Below the pieces are notes generated by a model that made no database searches, was not told where the DNA came from, and saw nothing but the letters and a program-made list of their open reading frames with translations. The position numbers were made by a program, and so were the translations under genes. This document shows, piece after piece, positions 54,138 to 63,307 of a stretch of 64,000 bases of DNA (position 1 is the stretch's first letter; each line of letters begins with the position of its first letter). The DNA is from JBDHWI01 sp964590135 (lineage in GTDB: Bacteria > Chloroflexota > Anaerolineae > J036 > Brachytrichaceae), in contig CAZPVX010000022.1 in the NCBI GenBank assembly GCA_964590135.1, positions 1 through 64,000 on the forward strand, read 5' to 3'.

Positions 54138-54862
54138 ACAAAACATCGGCACCTTTCATGCCAGACGCCTTGAAAAACTGGAGGCGCTTGAACTGATCGA
54201 AGTGCTGAAGCGCAAGAATCCATATTTGTTCAAGGCGAAGGGAATTGGCACGGCACAAGACCTTGTTAAAACCATCTTGGACGCCCATCTTTCATCACAG
54301 GAAGAAACGATATTTGGCGAGTTTCTTGAAGGTCTCGCCATTTACATCTGTGAGCAGGTTTTTGGCGGACGCAAATCGTTCGTCGAAGGCATCGATCTTG
54401 AATTCGAGCGAGATGGTGCCCTGTATTGTGTTGCGATTAAGTCGGGTCCGAATTGGGGCAACAGCAGTCAGATCGCACGGATGAGGCAAAATTTCAGGCA
54501 GGCACAACGCATCTATCGCACCAATAACACAAGGCAGCAACAAGTATTGATGGTCAATGGGTGCTGCTATGGTCGGGATGCGAAGGAAGATAAGGGTGAT
54601 TACCTCAAGTATTGCGGCCAGCGTTTTTTGGGAACTGATCTCCGGCGACGAGGCGTTGTATGTCAAAATCATTGAACCACTTGGGCATCGTGCCAAAGAA
54701 AGGAATGAGGATTTTCTACGGCTCTACGATCAGGCCATCAATCGATTTGTGAGTCAGTTCATGCAGTCGTTCTTCGCCGGCGATTTGATTGATTGGGAGG
54801 CGCTGGTGCGGTTCAATTCCGCAGCAAAGCAAAATCGCCGGCTTGCAAAACACAAGGGTTGA
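54097..54862 (+). pseudogene. PmeII-like type II restriction endonuclease, frameshifted at a T6 run
   Basis: The first frame (54097-54675) encodes the nuclease up to YLKYCGQRF, then runs into an unrelated tail. The expected continuation, WELISGDEALYVKIIEPLGHRAKERN, is in the next frame and ends at 54862. The switch is at a run of six T's (54624-54629); five T's would restore one 255-residue protein. Family features include RKNPYLFKAKG, LSSQEETIFGEFLE and a PD-(D/E)xK-like core (Asp100, Lys115 in AIKSG). It may be a real mutation, slippage or a sequence error. The PmeII-like assignment is from memory of the family. Confidence 0.78.
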
Positions 54863-54888
54863 CAGCGCCGGCATGTGCAGCTCGCCCC

Positions 54889-54894
54889 TATAAT
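54889..54894 (+). promoter_or_regulatory. -10 box of the small membrane protein gene
   Basis: TATAAT ends ten bases before ATG 54905. A TTGACA at 54859-54864 is 24 bases away, too far for a standard -35 element. Confidence 0.5.
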
Positions 54895-54904
54895 CCCGCG
54901 CAAC

Positions 54905-55297
54905 ATGGGACTCACTCAGGTGCATGTCAACCTCGCCATTGCAGTCATGCTGTACAACACGCTGCTTGGCTTGTGGGGCTTCCTCAAATTCTTTCGCGGC
55001 GATGGCATGGATGGCAACTACTTCGGCGCGGTGGCGCTCAGCCCTGTGCTGGGGCTGGTGCAGTTAGCGATGGGTCTCGTCCTCGTCAGCATGGGGTTCG
55101 GCGCGAACGTGCGCTTCGTGCATTACCTGTACGGCGCGCTTGTCATCATCAGCGTGCCGAGCGTGTTTGCCTTTACGCGCGGGCGCGACGACCGCGGTGC
55201 AGTGCTGATCTATGCAGCGATGCTGCTGCTGACAGCGGCTTTTGGCCTGCGTGCCTACACTACCGGTTATGAGGCGTCCTTTGTCACCGGTTTGTGA
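54905..55297 (+). CDS. small membrane protein, unknown function
   Basis: A 130-residue protein with four predicted transmembrane helices (about 7-28, 40-65, 72-92 and 100-118). No family motif is recognised. The start ATG 54905 is set by the TATAAT box ten bases upstream. It lies between the restriction-modification pair and the coiled-coil gene cluster, 113 bases before the latter. Whether it belongs to either group is unknown. Confidence 0.72.
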   Translation: MGLTQVHVNLAIAVMLYNTLLGLWGFLKFFRGDGMDGNYFGAVALSPVLGLVQLAMGLVLVSMGFGANVRFVHYLYGALVIISVPSVFAFTRGRDDRGAVLIYAAMLLLTAAFGLRAYTTGYEASFVTGL

Positions 55298-55410
55298 CAC
55301 CAATACATCGTTATTTTCGGACGATTTGGCGTTGACATTTACGCCATACTCATTCAAACTGAAAAGATACAAGCTTAAGCGCTTTCACAACTACTTGGAG
55401 GAAATGAAAT

Positions 55411-56115
55411 ATGGATTTGCTGCCCCTCATCATCGCCGCGATCATTGGCATCATCATCGGCGTCATCGCGACCATGATTCCCTATCGCAAGCGCGTCGAT
55501 GAATATGCTTATCGCATCCGCGATGTCGAATCGAAGCTCAAGAACGCTGACCGCGACCTGACTGACACGCGCGGCCAGGTGCAGGCGCTTACCGCCAACA
55601 GTCGCGCCATCGAAACCACCCTTGGCGAGACCAACACCAAACTTACCGATGTGCAGGCCGCGCTGGACGATACCCAATCGAAGCTGGCCGATGCCACGTC
55701 GCAACTGCAAAGCGTGAGCGAGGCGAAGGCAAATCTTGAGGCTGACTTGTCATCATTGAAGAGCCAGCACGAGGAAGTCAGCAGCAAATATGCTGCGGCT
55801 GCCAGTGAACTTGAGGGTGCGAATGCTGCCATCGCCACATTCAAGTCAAACGAAGAAGCCACCGCGCAGGCACTTTCCGCAAAAGCCACCGAACTGGACA
55901 GTTTGCAGAAGAGCCTTGCTGAAGCTTCCGACGCCAAGGATGCCCTTGAGACGAAGGTGAAGAACACGCGCACCGATGTCGCTGCTGAGTTGGCGATTCT
56001 CACTTCGACCATGATCAAGTTGAAGGAAGAGCAGTTGGGCGAAGCCGAGAACAAGCTGCATGAGTTGACGCGCCAATTGGCCGCGCTCAAGGACGGCCAG
56101 CCGGCGAGCGAATAG
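55411..56115 (+). CDS. membrane-anchored coiled-coil protein (first of three)
   Basis: A 234-residue protein. Residues 3-23 form one transmembrane helix (LPLIIAAIIGIIIGVIATM) followed directly by a basic segment (YRKRVDEY). The rest (about 30-230) is nearly continuous coiled coil, rich in Ala, Leu, Glu and Lys. GGAGG precedes the ATG by nine bases. The next two genes share the coiled-coil build, so this is probably one operon. It resembles a short version of the second gene. Function is unknown; a structural or scaffolding role is inferred. Confidence 0.78.
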   Translation: MDLLPLIIAAIIGIIIGVIATMIPYRKRVDEYAYRIRDVESKLKNADRDLTDTRGQVQALTANSRAIETTLGETNTKLTDVQAALDDTQSKLADATSQLQSVSEAKANLEADLSSLKSQHEEVSSKYAAAASELEGANAAIATFKSNEEATAQALSAKATELDSLQKSLAEASDAKDALETKVKNTRTDVAAELAILTSTMIKLKEEQLGEAENKLHELTRQLAALKDGQPASE

Positions 56116-56190
56116 CACGCCTGTCTGCGGGTTGTGCAACGCCGGCTGGCAAGCCATTTGCGTTGGAATGACCTGCGCGGGAGCATCCCT

Positions 56191-57474
56191 ATGGACAACA
56201 ATCTCTTGTACATCATCGCCGCCTTCGTCATCGGCGTGATCATCGGTCTGGTCATTCGCAGCGCCAGCGCGCGCGGCCGCTTCGATGAATTGGAGTCGCG
56301 CATTCGCACGCTGCAGACCAGCGCCGATTCTGCCAAGCGCGAGTTGACCGGCGTGCAGTCGGAGTTGAAGGTGCGCGATTCGCACATCAACACCCTGAAT
56401 TCGAGCATTGGCATTCTTGAAGAGAAAGTGCGCCGCGCCGAGTTGACGGCTGGCGAGGCGACTGCGCTGGTATCGTCGGCGCAGGCTGAGGCGCATCAGG
56501 CCGGCCTCGACATCCCCGCCCTCAAGTCCGAATTGAGCCAGCGCGACGCTGATCTGGCAGATTTGCATAGCCAGCTTCACCAACGCGATATCGACCTCGG
56601 CACGCTGCGCGACGAGCATCAGGCGCAAGCGCATTTGTTGGAGAAGGCGCAGGCCGATCTCGACGAGATGCGCGCGCAACTGGACGAAGCGCATGCGCAC
56701 AAGGGCGACCTGGAAACGCAGTTGACCGCGGCGCAGGATGAGGCTGACCGGCTTGCAGGCCTGCGCGGTGAGATCGACTCGGTGAAGAACGACCTCGACC
56801 AGGCCAAAGAGGCAGCCGGCGCCCGCCTGAGCGCCATCGAAAGTCAACCACGGCTGAGCGCCAACCTTGCTGAAATCCCTGAGGGCGCGGCCCCGCAACT
56901 GATGGAAATGCGCGATCACCTCGTGCGCATGACCTTTGCCGGCGCGTTGATCGCGAAGAAGCTCGATGACAAATCGCGTGAATTTGATGCGTTGAAAGCG
57001 ATGACCAGCGCGCCCAGCGTTGACGCGCCAGTCGAACCAGTCGAAACTGATCGCGCGCCCCTGGCTGCCGCCAGTCTTGCCGGCGCGGGTTTTGTGGTGG
57101 GAAAAGCAATGGCGCCGGAGGCCGCTGATGATGTAAGCGTCGCGGATGAGGCGGTGGCCGCTGTTGCGCCTGACACTCCCCAGCCTCCCGAAACGCCAGA
57201 AGTTGACCTAAACGCCGAACTGCAATCCAAGCTGGCTGAGATCGACGCGCTGAAGCAGGAAAAAGCCGGACTGCAAGAGGATTTGCAGACCACCATCAGC
57301 AGCAAAGCGGAGCTAGCAAGTCAACTTGAAAAGACAGAAGACGAACTCAATGCCTTGAAGGCGCGCATTCGGGCTGCTCGCATCAAAGTGCGCGATCTGA
57401 TCAGCCGCTTGCCGGCGTCTGCGGTGACCGCTGCTCGCGAAGTCGTGAATGGGCAAGCCGAAGCGGGAGTGTAA
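56191..57474 (+). CDS. membrane-anchored coiled-coil protein (second of three)
   Basis: A 427-residue protein. An N-terminal transmembrane helix (about 4-24, LLYIIAAFVIGVIIGLVI) is followed by a long coiled coil (about 30-240). A less regular Ala/Val/Pro-rich region follows, with a hydrophobic stretch near 295-310 (AAASLAGAGFVVGKAMAPEA), then a second coiled coil to the end (about 340-410). GCGGGAG precedes ATG 56191. The end (IRAARIKVRDLISRLPASAV) is basic. The stop is nine bases before the third gene. It has the same anchor-plus-coil design as the first gene. Confidence 0.78.
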   Translation: MDNNLLYIIAAFVIGVIIGLVIRSASARGRFDELESRIRTLQTSADSAKRELTGVQSELKVRDSHINTLNSSIGILEEKVRRAELTAGEATALVSSAQAEAHQAGLDIPALKSELSQRDADLADLHSQLHQRDIDLGTLRDEHQAQAHLLEKAQADLDEMRAQLDEAHAHKGDLETQLTAAQDEADRLAGLRGEIDSVKNDLDQAKEAAGARLSAIESQPRLSANLAEIPEGAAPQLMEMRDHLVRMTFAGALIAKKLDDKSREFDALKAMTSAPSVDAPVEPVETDRAPLAAASLAGAGFVVGKAMAPEAADDVSVADEAVAAVAPDTPQPPETPEVDLNAELQSKLAEIDALKQEKAGLQEDLQTTISSKAELASQLEKTEDELNALKARIRAARIKVRDLISRLPASAVTAAREVVNGQAEAGV

Positions 57475-57483
57475 GGAGGCAAG

Positions 57484-60400
57484 ATGACAATCAACAATGC
57501 ACCTGCCGGCAAGCCGGCGGACACACCGAACACCATGACCTCCGGCTTTGTGCCAGACGCCAATGAAGGTGATCCTCTGGATGCCATCGTTCGCGAAGTC
57601 GAACAGTTGAAGTTTGAGCGCGACGATTTTGAGCAGCAGTTGAAGGGCAAGAGCGCCGAGCTTGAAACGCTCACCGGCATTTCGGCCAAGGCAGCTGATT
57701 CGCTGAAGCAGAAGGATGAGCAGATCGCCGGCTTGCAGCAGCAACTCGATGACTTGAACGCACAACTTGCTGCGAAAGCTGAGGTTGCATCGCCGGAGAT
57801 CGCGCCTGAGCCTGAGGCAGTTGCCGTCGAAGCAAAGGCTGCCGAGACGCCGGCTGCAGAGACGCTCGTGGCGCCGCCGGACTACGAAGGTGAGTTGAAG
57901 GCGAAGGATGAGGCCATCGCCAGCTTGAATGCCCAACTCGCACAGGCCAAGAGCGATCTGGATGCCAAGCTGCAAGCGCAGGCCGGCGCGCAGAGCGAGG
58001 CCGAGGCGCGCCTGCAGGAATTGGAGGCAACAAAATCGGCCAATCAGGCTCTGCAAACCGAAATCGATGAGTTGCGAAAGCAAATCGTTCAGACCAACAA
58101 GAGCGCTCAGGCAGAATTGCGGCAAGATGACAGCGGCGGTGTCCCCGTGCTTGGCACGGTGGCAGCTGCCAGCGCAGTGACATCGGGCATCCAGAAACGC
58201 GGCGCCGAAGAGGAGTTGGAAGAGGCCAACAAGCGCATCACCGAGCTGGAGCAGGAACTGAGCGCACTGAAGGCGACTGCGCCAGCAGTTGAGGCGCCGA
58301 CTGCCGATGTGAATGTTGAAGCGCCGGCCAGTGCGGCCCTGGTTGCGCCGGCTGCGCTGGCCGCCGGCGTCACAGCGGCTGTTGCCGGTGATGGCGCAGC
58401 AGATCGCAGCGCAGAATTGGAGGCGCAACTGGCAGCAAAGGGAGTTGAGCTGGCCGACCTGCAGGCGCGCATCGACGCGCTGAAGAACGTGTTGAACGCG
58501 CGCGGCCTTGAGCTGGACAGCGCCGAACAACAGCGCCTCTCGCTGGTACAAACGCACACTGCTGCGCTGGGAGATGTGCAGACACAACTTGCAGCACTAT
58601 CAAGCGACAACGATGCGTTGAGCGTGAGCAAGGCCGAGGTGGAAGCGCAGTTGAAGGCCGCCCAGGCTGACGTTGAATTGTTGAATTTGACGAAGGACGA
58701 CAATGAGAAGACGCTCACCGGCAAGGTGAATGAGATCGGCGTCTTGACCGCCGGCGCTGCAGTTGCAACGGCGACGATCAAGCAGAAAGACGCCGAGTTG
58801 GTTGATTTGCAGGCACAACTGGATGCGGTAAACACGGCGAAGGCTGGCGTGGAAGCCACACTCGGTGAGAGCAACGCCAAGCTGGCCGACCTGCAGGCGC
58901 AGTTCGATGCGCTCGTGGAGGCCAACTCCAAGATGGCCACGCTGCAAGCGCAGGTCGATGATTTGACTGCTGCGAAGACCTCCGCCGAAACCGCGCTGGC
59001 CGATGCGAAGGATCAACTCGATCAGGCGCAACAGCAACTGGTTGAACTGCATGCCACGAAGGTTGAGTTGGAGTCGGCGCATGCTGAAGCGCAGGCCAAG
59101 CTCACAGAGTTGAGCAACAATCTAGACAGCGTGTCATTGGAGAAGAGCACGCTGGTCGGCAATCTTGACACGCACAAGCTTGAGCTTGAAGGCGTGAATG
59201 CAAAGGTGGCCGACCTCACCGCACAACTGGAATCGTCGGTTGCGGCGAAGGCGGATCTGGAAGCGCAGATCGCCGGCTTGAACCAGCAGGTTAGCGCCGA
59301 GCGGTCTGACAAGGATCGCTCTGTCGGCGAGCAGGTGGCGAAGGTGGCCGCATTGACCGCAGCGCTGGCAGCTGCCAATGCCGTCACGAGCAAGCGCGAC
59401 GAAGAGGCGCAGGCCAGCCAGCAACAGGTCGCAGATTTGCAGGCAAAGATAGATGGCCTCACCGCCGAGCGCAATGGCCTGAATGCGCGCCTGACTGAGT
59501 TGAGCAACAATCTCGACACGCACAAGCTTGAGCTTGAAGGCGTGAATGCAAAGGTGGCCGACCTCACCGCACAACTGGAATCGTCGGTTGCGGCGAAGGC
59601 GGATCTGGAAGCGCAGATCGCCGGCTTGAACCAGCAGGTTAGCGCCGAGCGGTCTGACAAGGATCGCTCTGTCGGCGAGCAGGTGGCGAAGGTGGCCGCA
59701 TTGACCGCAGCGCTGGCAGCTGCCAATGCCGTCACGAGCAAGCGCGACGAAGAGGCGCAGGCCAGCCAGCAACAGGTCGCAGATTTGCAGGCAAAGATCG
59801 CCGGCCTGAGCACGGATGTCAACTCACGCGAGGCGAGCCTGGCAACGTTGAATGCGCAAGTGACTGCATTGCAGGATGAGTTGAATGCAGCATCTGCCGC
59901 GCGTGATGCAGCGCAGGCGCATGTGGCTGAGTTGGAAGCCGGCGTCTCCACTAGCACAGCTTCACTCGAAGCGTTGCAGGCGCAGATGAAGGATGCGCAG
60001 GATCAAGCGATGGCGTTGGCCGCCGAGCGCGATACCGCGCAGGCGCAGGTGAAGTCACTCGAGGATGAGTTGACTGCGTTGCGCGCGACTGACAGTGAAC
60101 TGACGCCATCGAGCATAGCATCGTTGGCTGCACTTGGCACAGTTGCAGCGGTGCCGGCATCACAGAGCAAGACCGCTGCGATGGAGGCTGCTGCGGCGGC
60201 CGGCGTCGAGGCAAAATCGGCGACCTGTCCTCAAGACCTGGCGGAGGTGACTGCCATCGGCTCGGTGTTTGAGCAACGCTTGTATGCCGCCGGCGTCGGC
60301 ACCTATTGGGAACTTGCGCAACTGACAGATGACCAGTTCAAAACCATCCTGCAGTTGAACGAGCGCCAGTTGGCGCGCATGGACTTCTCGGCCATGCGCA

Positions 60401-60666
60401 ATGACGCGCTGCGACTGGCGCATGAGACCGATTCGGTGGGCCGTGTTTGGGGCGGCGCTGAGCCAGATGACTTTGAGCCGCTGGAGGGTATTGGCGCGAC
60501 GTACGAGAAGCGACTGTATGCCGCCGGCATCTGCACATTCGAGGCGCTGGCGAACACGCCGGTTGAAGAGTTGATGCGCTTGTGTCCCCCAACCAAACTG
60601 CGCAAGCCGGATTACGAACTATGGATCCAGCAGGCTCGCGCGCTCGTTAGCCAACCGAAGGGTTGA
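57484..60666 (+). CDS. giant coiled-coil protein with C-terminal helix-hairpin-helix repeats
   Basis: A 1060-residue protein with AAGGAGG just before the ATG. About residues 30-880 are coiled coil, broken by Ala/Val-rich hydrophobic patches near 215-235 and 285-300. A 116-residue period occurs twice, encoded by a perfect 284-bp DNA repeat. The C-terminus has two helix-hairpin-helix (DUF4332-like) modules: CPQDLAEVTAIGSVFEQRLYAAG near 915-937 and FEPLEGIGATYEKRLYAAGI near 998-1017. Such modules often bind DNA or proteins. No transmembrane anchor is at the N-terminus. It probably works with the two membrane-anchored coils upstream. Confidence 0.82.
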   Translation: MTINNAPAGKPADTPNTMTSGFVPDANEGDPLDAIVREVEQLKFERDDFEQQLKGKSAELETLTGISAKAADSLKQKDEQIAGLQQQLDDLNAQLAAKAEVASPEIAPEPEAVAVEAKAAETPAAETLVAPPDYEGELKAKDEAIASLNAQLAQAKSDLDAKLQAQAGAQSEAEARLQELEATKSANQALQTEIDELRKQIVQTNKSAQAELRQDDSGGVPVLGTVAAASAVTSGIQKRGAEEELEEANKRITELEQELSALKATAPAVEAPTADVNVEAPASAALVAPAALAAGVTAAVAGDGAADRSAELEAQLAAKGVELADLQARIDALKNVLNARGLELDSAEQQRLSLVQTHTAALGDVQTQLAALSSDNDALSVSKAEVEAQLKAAQADVELLNLTKDDNEKTLTGKVNEIGVLTAGAAVATATIKQKDAELVDLQAQLDAVNTAKAGVEATLGESNAKLADLQAQFDALVEANSKMATLQAQVDDLTAAKTSAETALADAKDQLDQAQQQLVELHATKVELESAHAEAQAKLTELSNNLDSVSLEKSTLVGNLDTHKLELEGVNAKVADLTAQLESSVAAKADLEAQIAGLNQQVSAERSDKDRSVGEQVAKVAALTAALAAANAVTSKRDEEAQASQQQVADLQAKIDGLTAERNGLNARLTELSNNLDTHKLELEGVNAKVADLTAQLESSVAAKADLEAQIAGLNQQVSAERSDKDRSVGEQVAKVAALTAALAAANAVTSKRDEEAQASQQQVADLQAKIAGLSTDVNSREASLATLNAQVTALQDELNAASAARDAAQAHVAELEAGVSTSTASLEALQAQMKDAQDQAMALAAERDTAQAQVKSLEDELTALRATDSELTPSSIASLAALGTVAAVPASQSKTAAMEAAAAAGVEAKSATCPQDLAEVTAIGSVFEQRLYAAGVGTYWELAQLTDDQFKTILQLNERQLARMDFSAMRNDALRLAHETDSVGRVWGGAEPDDFEPLEGIGATYEKRLYAAGICTFEALANTPVEELMRLCPPTKLRKPDYELWIQQARALVSQPKG
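59167..59450 (+). repeat. 284-bp direct repeat, copy 1
   Basis: Identical base for base to 59515-59798, with a period of 348 bp (116 codons). Both copies are in the same reading frame of the giant coiled-coil gene. The identity implies a recent duplication or gene conversion. Confidence 0.95.
59515..59798 (+). repeat. 284-bp direct repeat, copy 2
   Basis: Second exact copy of 59167-59450. The linker between copies (59451-59514) repeats the phrase LTELSNNLD seen just before copy 1, so the original unit was at least 348 bp and has partly diverged. Confidence 0.95.
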
Positions 60667-60681
60667 TGCAAATTGAGCATT

Positions 60682-60722
60682 AGAGACTGGAGATCGTCGA
60701 AAGCGGTCTCCAGTCTCTTTTC
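60682..60722 (+). terminator. Rho-independent terminator after the coiled-coil cluster
   Basis: AGAGACTGGAGA (60682-60693) pairs exactly with TCTCCAGTCTCT (60707-60718), followed by T's. It closes the three-gene unit. Confidence 0.85.
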
Positions 60723-60850
60723 GCCTCTCGTCTCAGCCCAAGGGGTTGTCAACGAACTGTCAGGTTGGAAGGCATGCAAACGCGAGCCGGTTGTGCTAAC
60801 GTTTCTCTGGCGTTGAGGGTGTAGTCTCAGGCGCGTTTCTGGAGGAAGAT

Positions 60851-61222
60851 ATGCCAAATGATCAGGATGTAACGCAGCATGTGGGTGTATTCAAGAGCCT
60901 CGTGAATCGTGGCCGGCTCGCATTCCGCCTTTTGAAAGATTCGCGCGTGCCGATCTACCTGAAGGTGATACCGACGATTGGGCTGCTGTATGTGATTTCG
61001 CCGCTGGATTTCATCCCCGATCTGGCGCTGGGTTTGGGTCAGTTGGATGACATTGGCGTCATTCTGGCCAGCATCGAGGGTTTCATCGCACTGTGCCCGC
61101 AAAACGTGGTCGATGAGCATCTGGCCGAGATCAATGGTGTTGACTCCTACACCACCAGCGGCGACGTGCCGAGCGCTAAAGCCGGCGAGACCATCGACGG
61201 TGAGTATCGCGTGAAGCAGTAG
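60851..61222 (+). CDS. DUF1232 (YkvA-like) family protein
   Basis: A 123-residue protein. The segment YVISPLDFIPDLALGLGQLDDIGVI (about residues 47-71) is the DUF1232 signature. It contains one or two hydrophobic helices that may associate with the membrane. GGAGG lies five bases before the ATG (60851). The N-terminal 25 residues and the polar tail after residue 95 are not conserved features. Function of the family is unknown. It converges with sppA. Confidence 0.87.
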   Translation: MPNDQDVTQHVGVFKSLVNRGRLAFRLLKDSRVPIYLKVIPTIGLLYVISPLDFIPDLALGLGQLDDIGVILASIEGFIALCPQNVVDEHLAEINGVDSYTTSGDVPSAKAGETIDGEYRVKQ

Positions 61223-61294
61223 CAAACTGCAGAGGGTGCGATTTGCATTGCGCGCCTTTGCAGCTTGCGCCTTTCAGCGACGCTCTCGGAATTG

Positions 61295-63121
61295 TTAATT
61301 CGTCTTCTCTGCGCTCCACAGGCTGATGGCCCACACGCGCGCACTGAGCAGCAGCCGGCGCCATTCACTCACTTCCTTCCAGACTGCCTGCGGATTGAGC
61401 ATGGGGAATGTCGGCGGCAGCGTGTTGCGCCGGCTGCCTTCGATGAACACGACGCGTGTGCGCTTGACCTGCTCATTGGGCAGCTTCGCCAGTTCGCGCG
61501 CTTTTGTTAGCGCCGCCGCAAAATCGCCCATCGCATCCACCAACCCGTGATCCAGCGCTTGCGCGCCGGTCCACACGCGCCCGCCGCAGATCGGCTCCAA
61601 CGAATCAAAGGGCAGATTGCGCCCTTCGGCCACCACGCGCTTGAAGTCGTCATAGGAGCGCGCCACCGTGCCGGCGACTACACCGCGCTCTTCCTCGCTA
61701 AAGCCGGCGGCATCGCTGAAGATGCCGGCGTTTCTGCCGCGCTGCAGGACTGTGCGATGCACCTGGAATTTCTGCAACGCCTCCTGTGTGTTCGGCTTGA
61801 TCAGGATTACGCCGATGCTGCCGGTGATGGTGAGTGGATGCGCGATGATGTGTTGCGCCAACGCCGCGACGAAGTAGCCGCCTGATGCGGCGATGCCGTT
61901 CATGTATGCCACCACCGGTTTTTTTATCCTCAGTCGCTTCACTTCGCGCGCGATCAAATCTGACGCCAGCGCCGAACCGCCTCCCGAATCGACATGCAGC
62001 ACGACGGCGGCGATATCGTCGTCGCGCTCGGCTGAGCGGATGGCTTGCGCGATGCTGCCGGCGCCGGCGATGGCTTCATCAAAAAATGGAATGGGATATG
62101 GCGAACGCCGGCTGTGGCCCGGCACGATCAACCCTTCAATGCTGATGATGCCGACGTACTTCTCGCCATAGTTGAATTGCGGCACAAGCAGAGTGTCCTG
62201 TGCTTCGCCCAGCGTGATCCATGCGCGGCTGCGCCGCTCGGCTGCCTGCTTTTGCGCGTGTTCGATACCCTTTTGCAAAGCAGAAATGGGGATCGATTTG
62301 CCAATGCGTGCGAACCAACGATCCGGCTCGGTTTCTGCCGCCGGCGGATGGGGCATGAGGTGATGCTCCAATTCATCTTCGTACAGCGCCGCGTCGATGA
62401 GGCCATGTTGCACGGCCTGTGCCGCGCTGTATGGCGCGCCGTCGATCAACTTGCGCACGCGATATTCGCTCAGCCGGCGGCCTTCAGCGATGCCGCGCAC
62501 CAACTCATCATAGCTCGCGTCGAGCAGCCATTCCGCCTGTGCGCGGCTCTCCTCGCTGAAGTCGTTGCGCGCGAGGTTGTCACCGGCGCTCTTGAACGGC
62601 GACACGTTTACCACGTCCACACCGATGCCGGCGCGGTCGAGCGCGTCCTTGAAGAACAGATACTCGCTGTGAAAGCCCAGCACCGACCACTCCGCCGGCG
62701 GTGGCATCACGATCTCGTCGCACGCACAGGCGAGATAGTACTGGAATGGGCCAAGCGATTCAGCAAACGCGATCACACGCTTGCCGGTGGCGCGGAAGTT
62801 TTTGATGAGGTTGCGCAGGCTGTCGTAGGTGGCGGCGGATGCCGCAGTGTTGAGCTTCAGCACAACGCCCTTCACGCGCGCGTCAAGCGCAAGTTGCTCG
62901 AATAGCCGGCGCAACGCGCTCACGCTCCACGGCGTGGGTGGGGCGGGCAGGAAGCGCGAGATAAAGGGGATGTGAAAGGGCAGCTCCGGCGGGGGCGGCG
63001 GGAATTCGAACACCTCACCGCTCAGCGTGACGACGACATAGGGCGGCAATTTACGGCCGGCGCGGCGCTTGTTGGCAAAGCGCACTCGCACGCGGCGAAA
63101 ACGGGTCATGATGCTAGGCAC
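61295..63121 (-). CDS. sppA: signal peptide peptidase SppA, long form
   Basis: A 608-residue member of the S49 family with two tandem ClpP-like domains. The general base Lys177 is in SPFKSAGDNLARNDFS of the first domain. The nucleophile Ser413 is in NGIAASGGYFVAA of the second domain. This Lys/Ser split matches E. coli SppA. There is no clear N-terminal transmembrane helix, only a basic segment, which is unusual. The GTG start at 63121 lies seven bases after TATAAT; ATG 63109 is the alternative. It degrades signal peptide remnants at the membrane. Confidence 0.9.
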   Translation of the reverse strand: MPSIMTRFRRVRVRFANKRRAGRKLPPYVVVTLSGEVFEFPPPPPELPFHIPFISRFLPAPPTPWSVSALRRLFEQLALDARVKGVVLKLNTAASAATYDSLRNLIKNFRATGKRVIAFAESLGPFQYYLACACDEIVMPPPAEWSVLGFHSEYLFFKDALDRAGIGVDVVNVSPFKSAGDNLARNDFSEESRAQAEWLLDASYDELVRGIAEGRRLSEYRVRKLIDGAPYSAAQAVQHGLIDAALYEDELEHHLMPHPPAAETEPDRWFARIGKSIPISALQKGIEHAQKQAAERRSRAWITLGEAQDTLLVPQFNYGEKYVGIISIEGLIVPGHSRRSPYPIPFFDEAIAGAGSIAQAIRSAERDDDIAAVVLHVDSGGGSALASDLIAREVKRLRIKKPVVAYMNGIAASGGYFVAALAQHIIAHPLTITGSIGVILIKPNTQEALQKFQVHRTVLQRGRNAGIFSDAAGFSEEERGVVAGTVARSYDDFKRVVAEGRNLPFDSLEPICGGRVWTGAQALDHGLVDAMGDFAAALTKARELAKLPNEQVKRTRVVFIEGSRRNTLPPTFPMLNPQAVWKEVSEWRRLLLSARVWAISLWSAEKTN

Positions 63122-63128
63122 GCCGGCG

Positions 63129-63134
63129 ATTATA
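63129..63134 (-). promoter_or_regulatory. -10 box of sppA
   Basis: TATAAT on the minus strand, seven bases before GTG 63121. This spacing equals that of other genes here and supports leaderless initiation at the GTG. Confidence 0.5.
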
Positions 63135-63307
63135 GGGAGTGTAGAGGAGAGAGCGAAGGAAGAAGAGGAAGCAGATTCCGTTGCTGCTTCGCCGTCGCAG
63201 GCGCGGCTTCTTCCTCGATTATGCCTCGGTTGACTTCAAAACTGATTTGAAGGGCGAGGTGTCAATGCGTTATCGGCAGAGTTACGAAGGTTTTGCTTGC
63301 GATTCGC

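Noticed and set aside
53250..54862. The restriction system as the cause of GCCGGC abundance (NaeI-like specificity)
   Set aside because: A restriction site is normally avoided, not enriched, and no specificity can be read from these proteins.
54859..54894. TTGACA to TATAAT as a standard promoter for the small membrane protein
   Set aside because: The spacer is 24 bases, too long for sigma-70. I kept only the -10 box.
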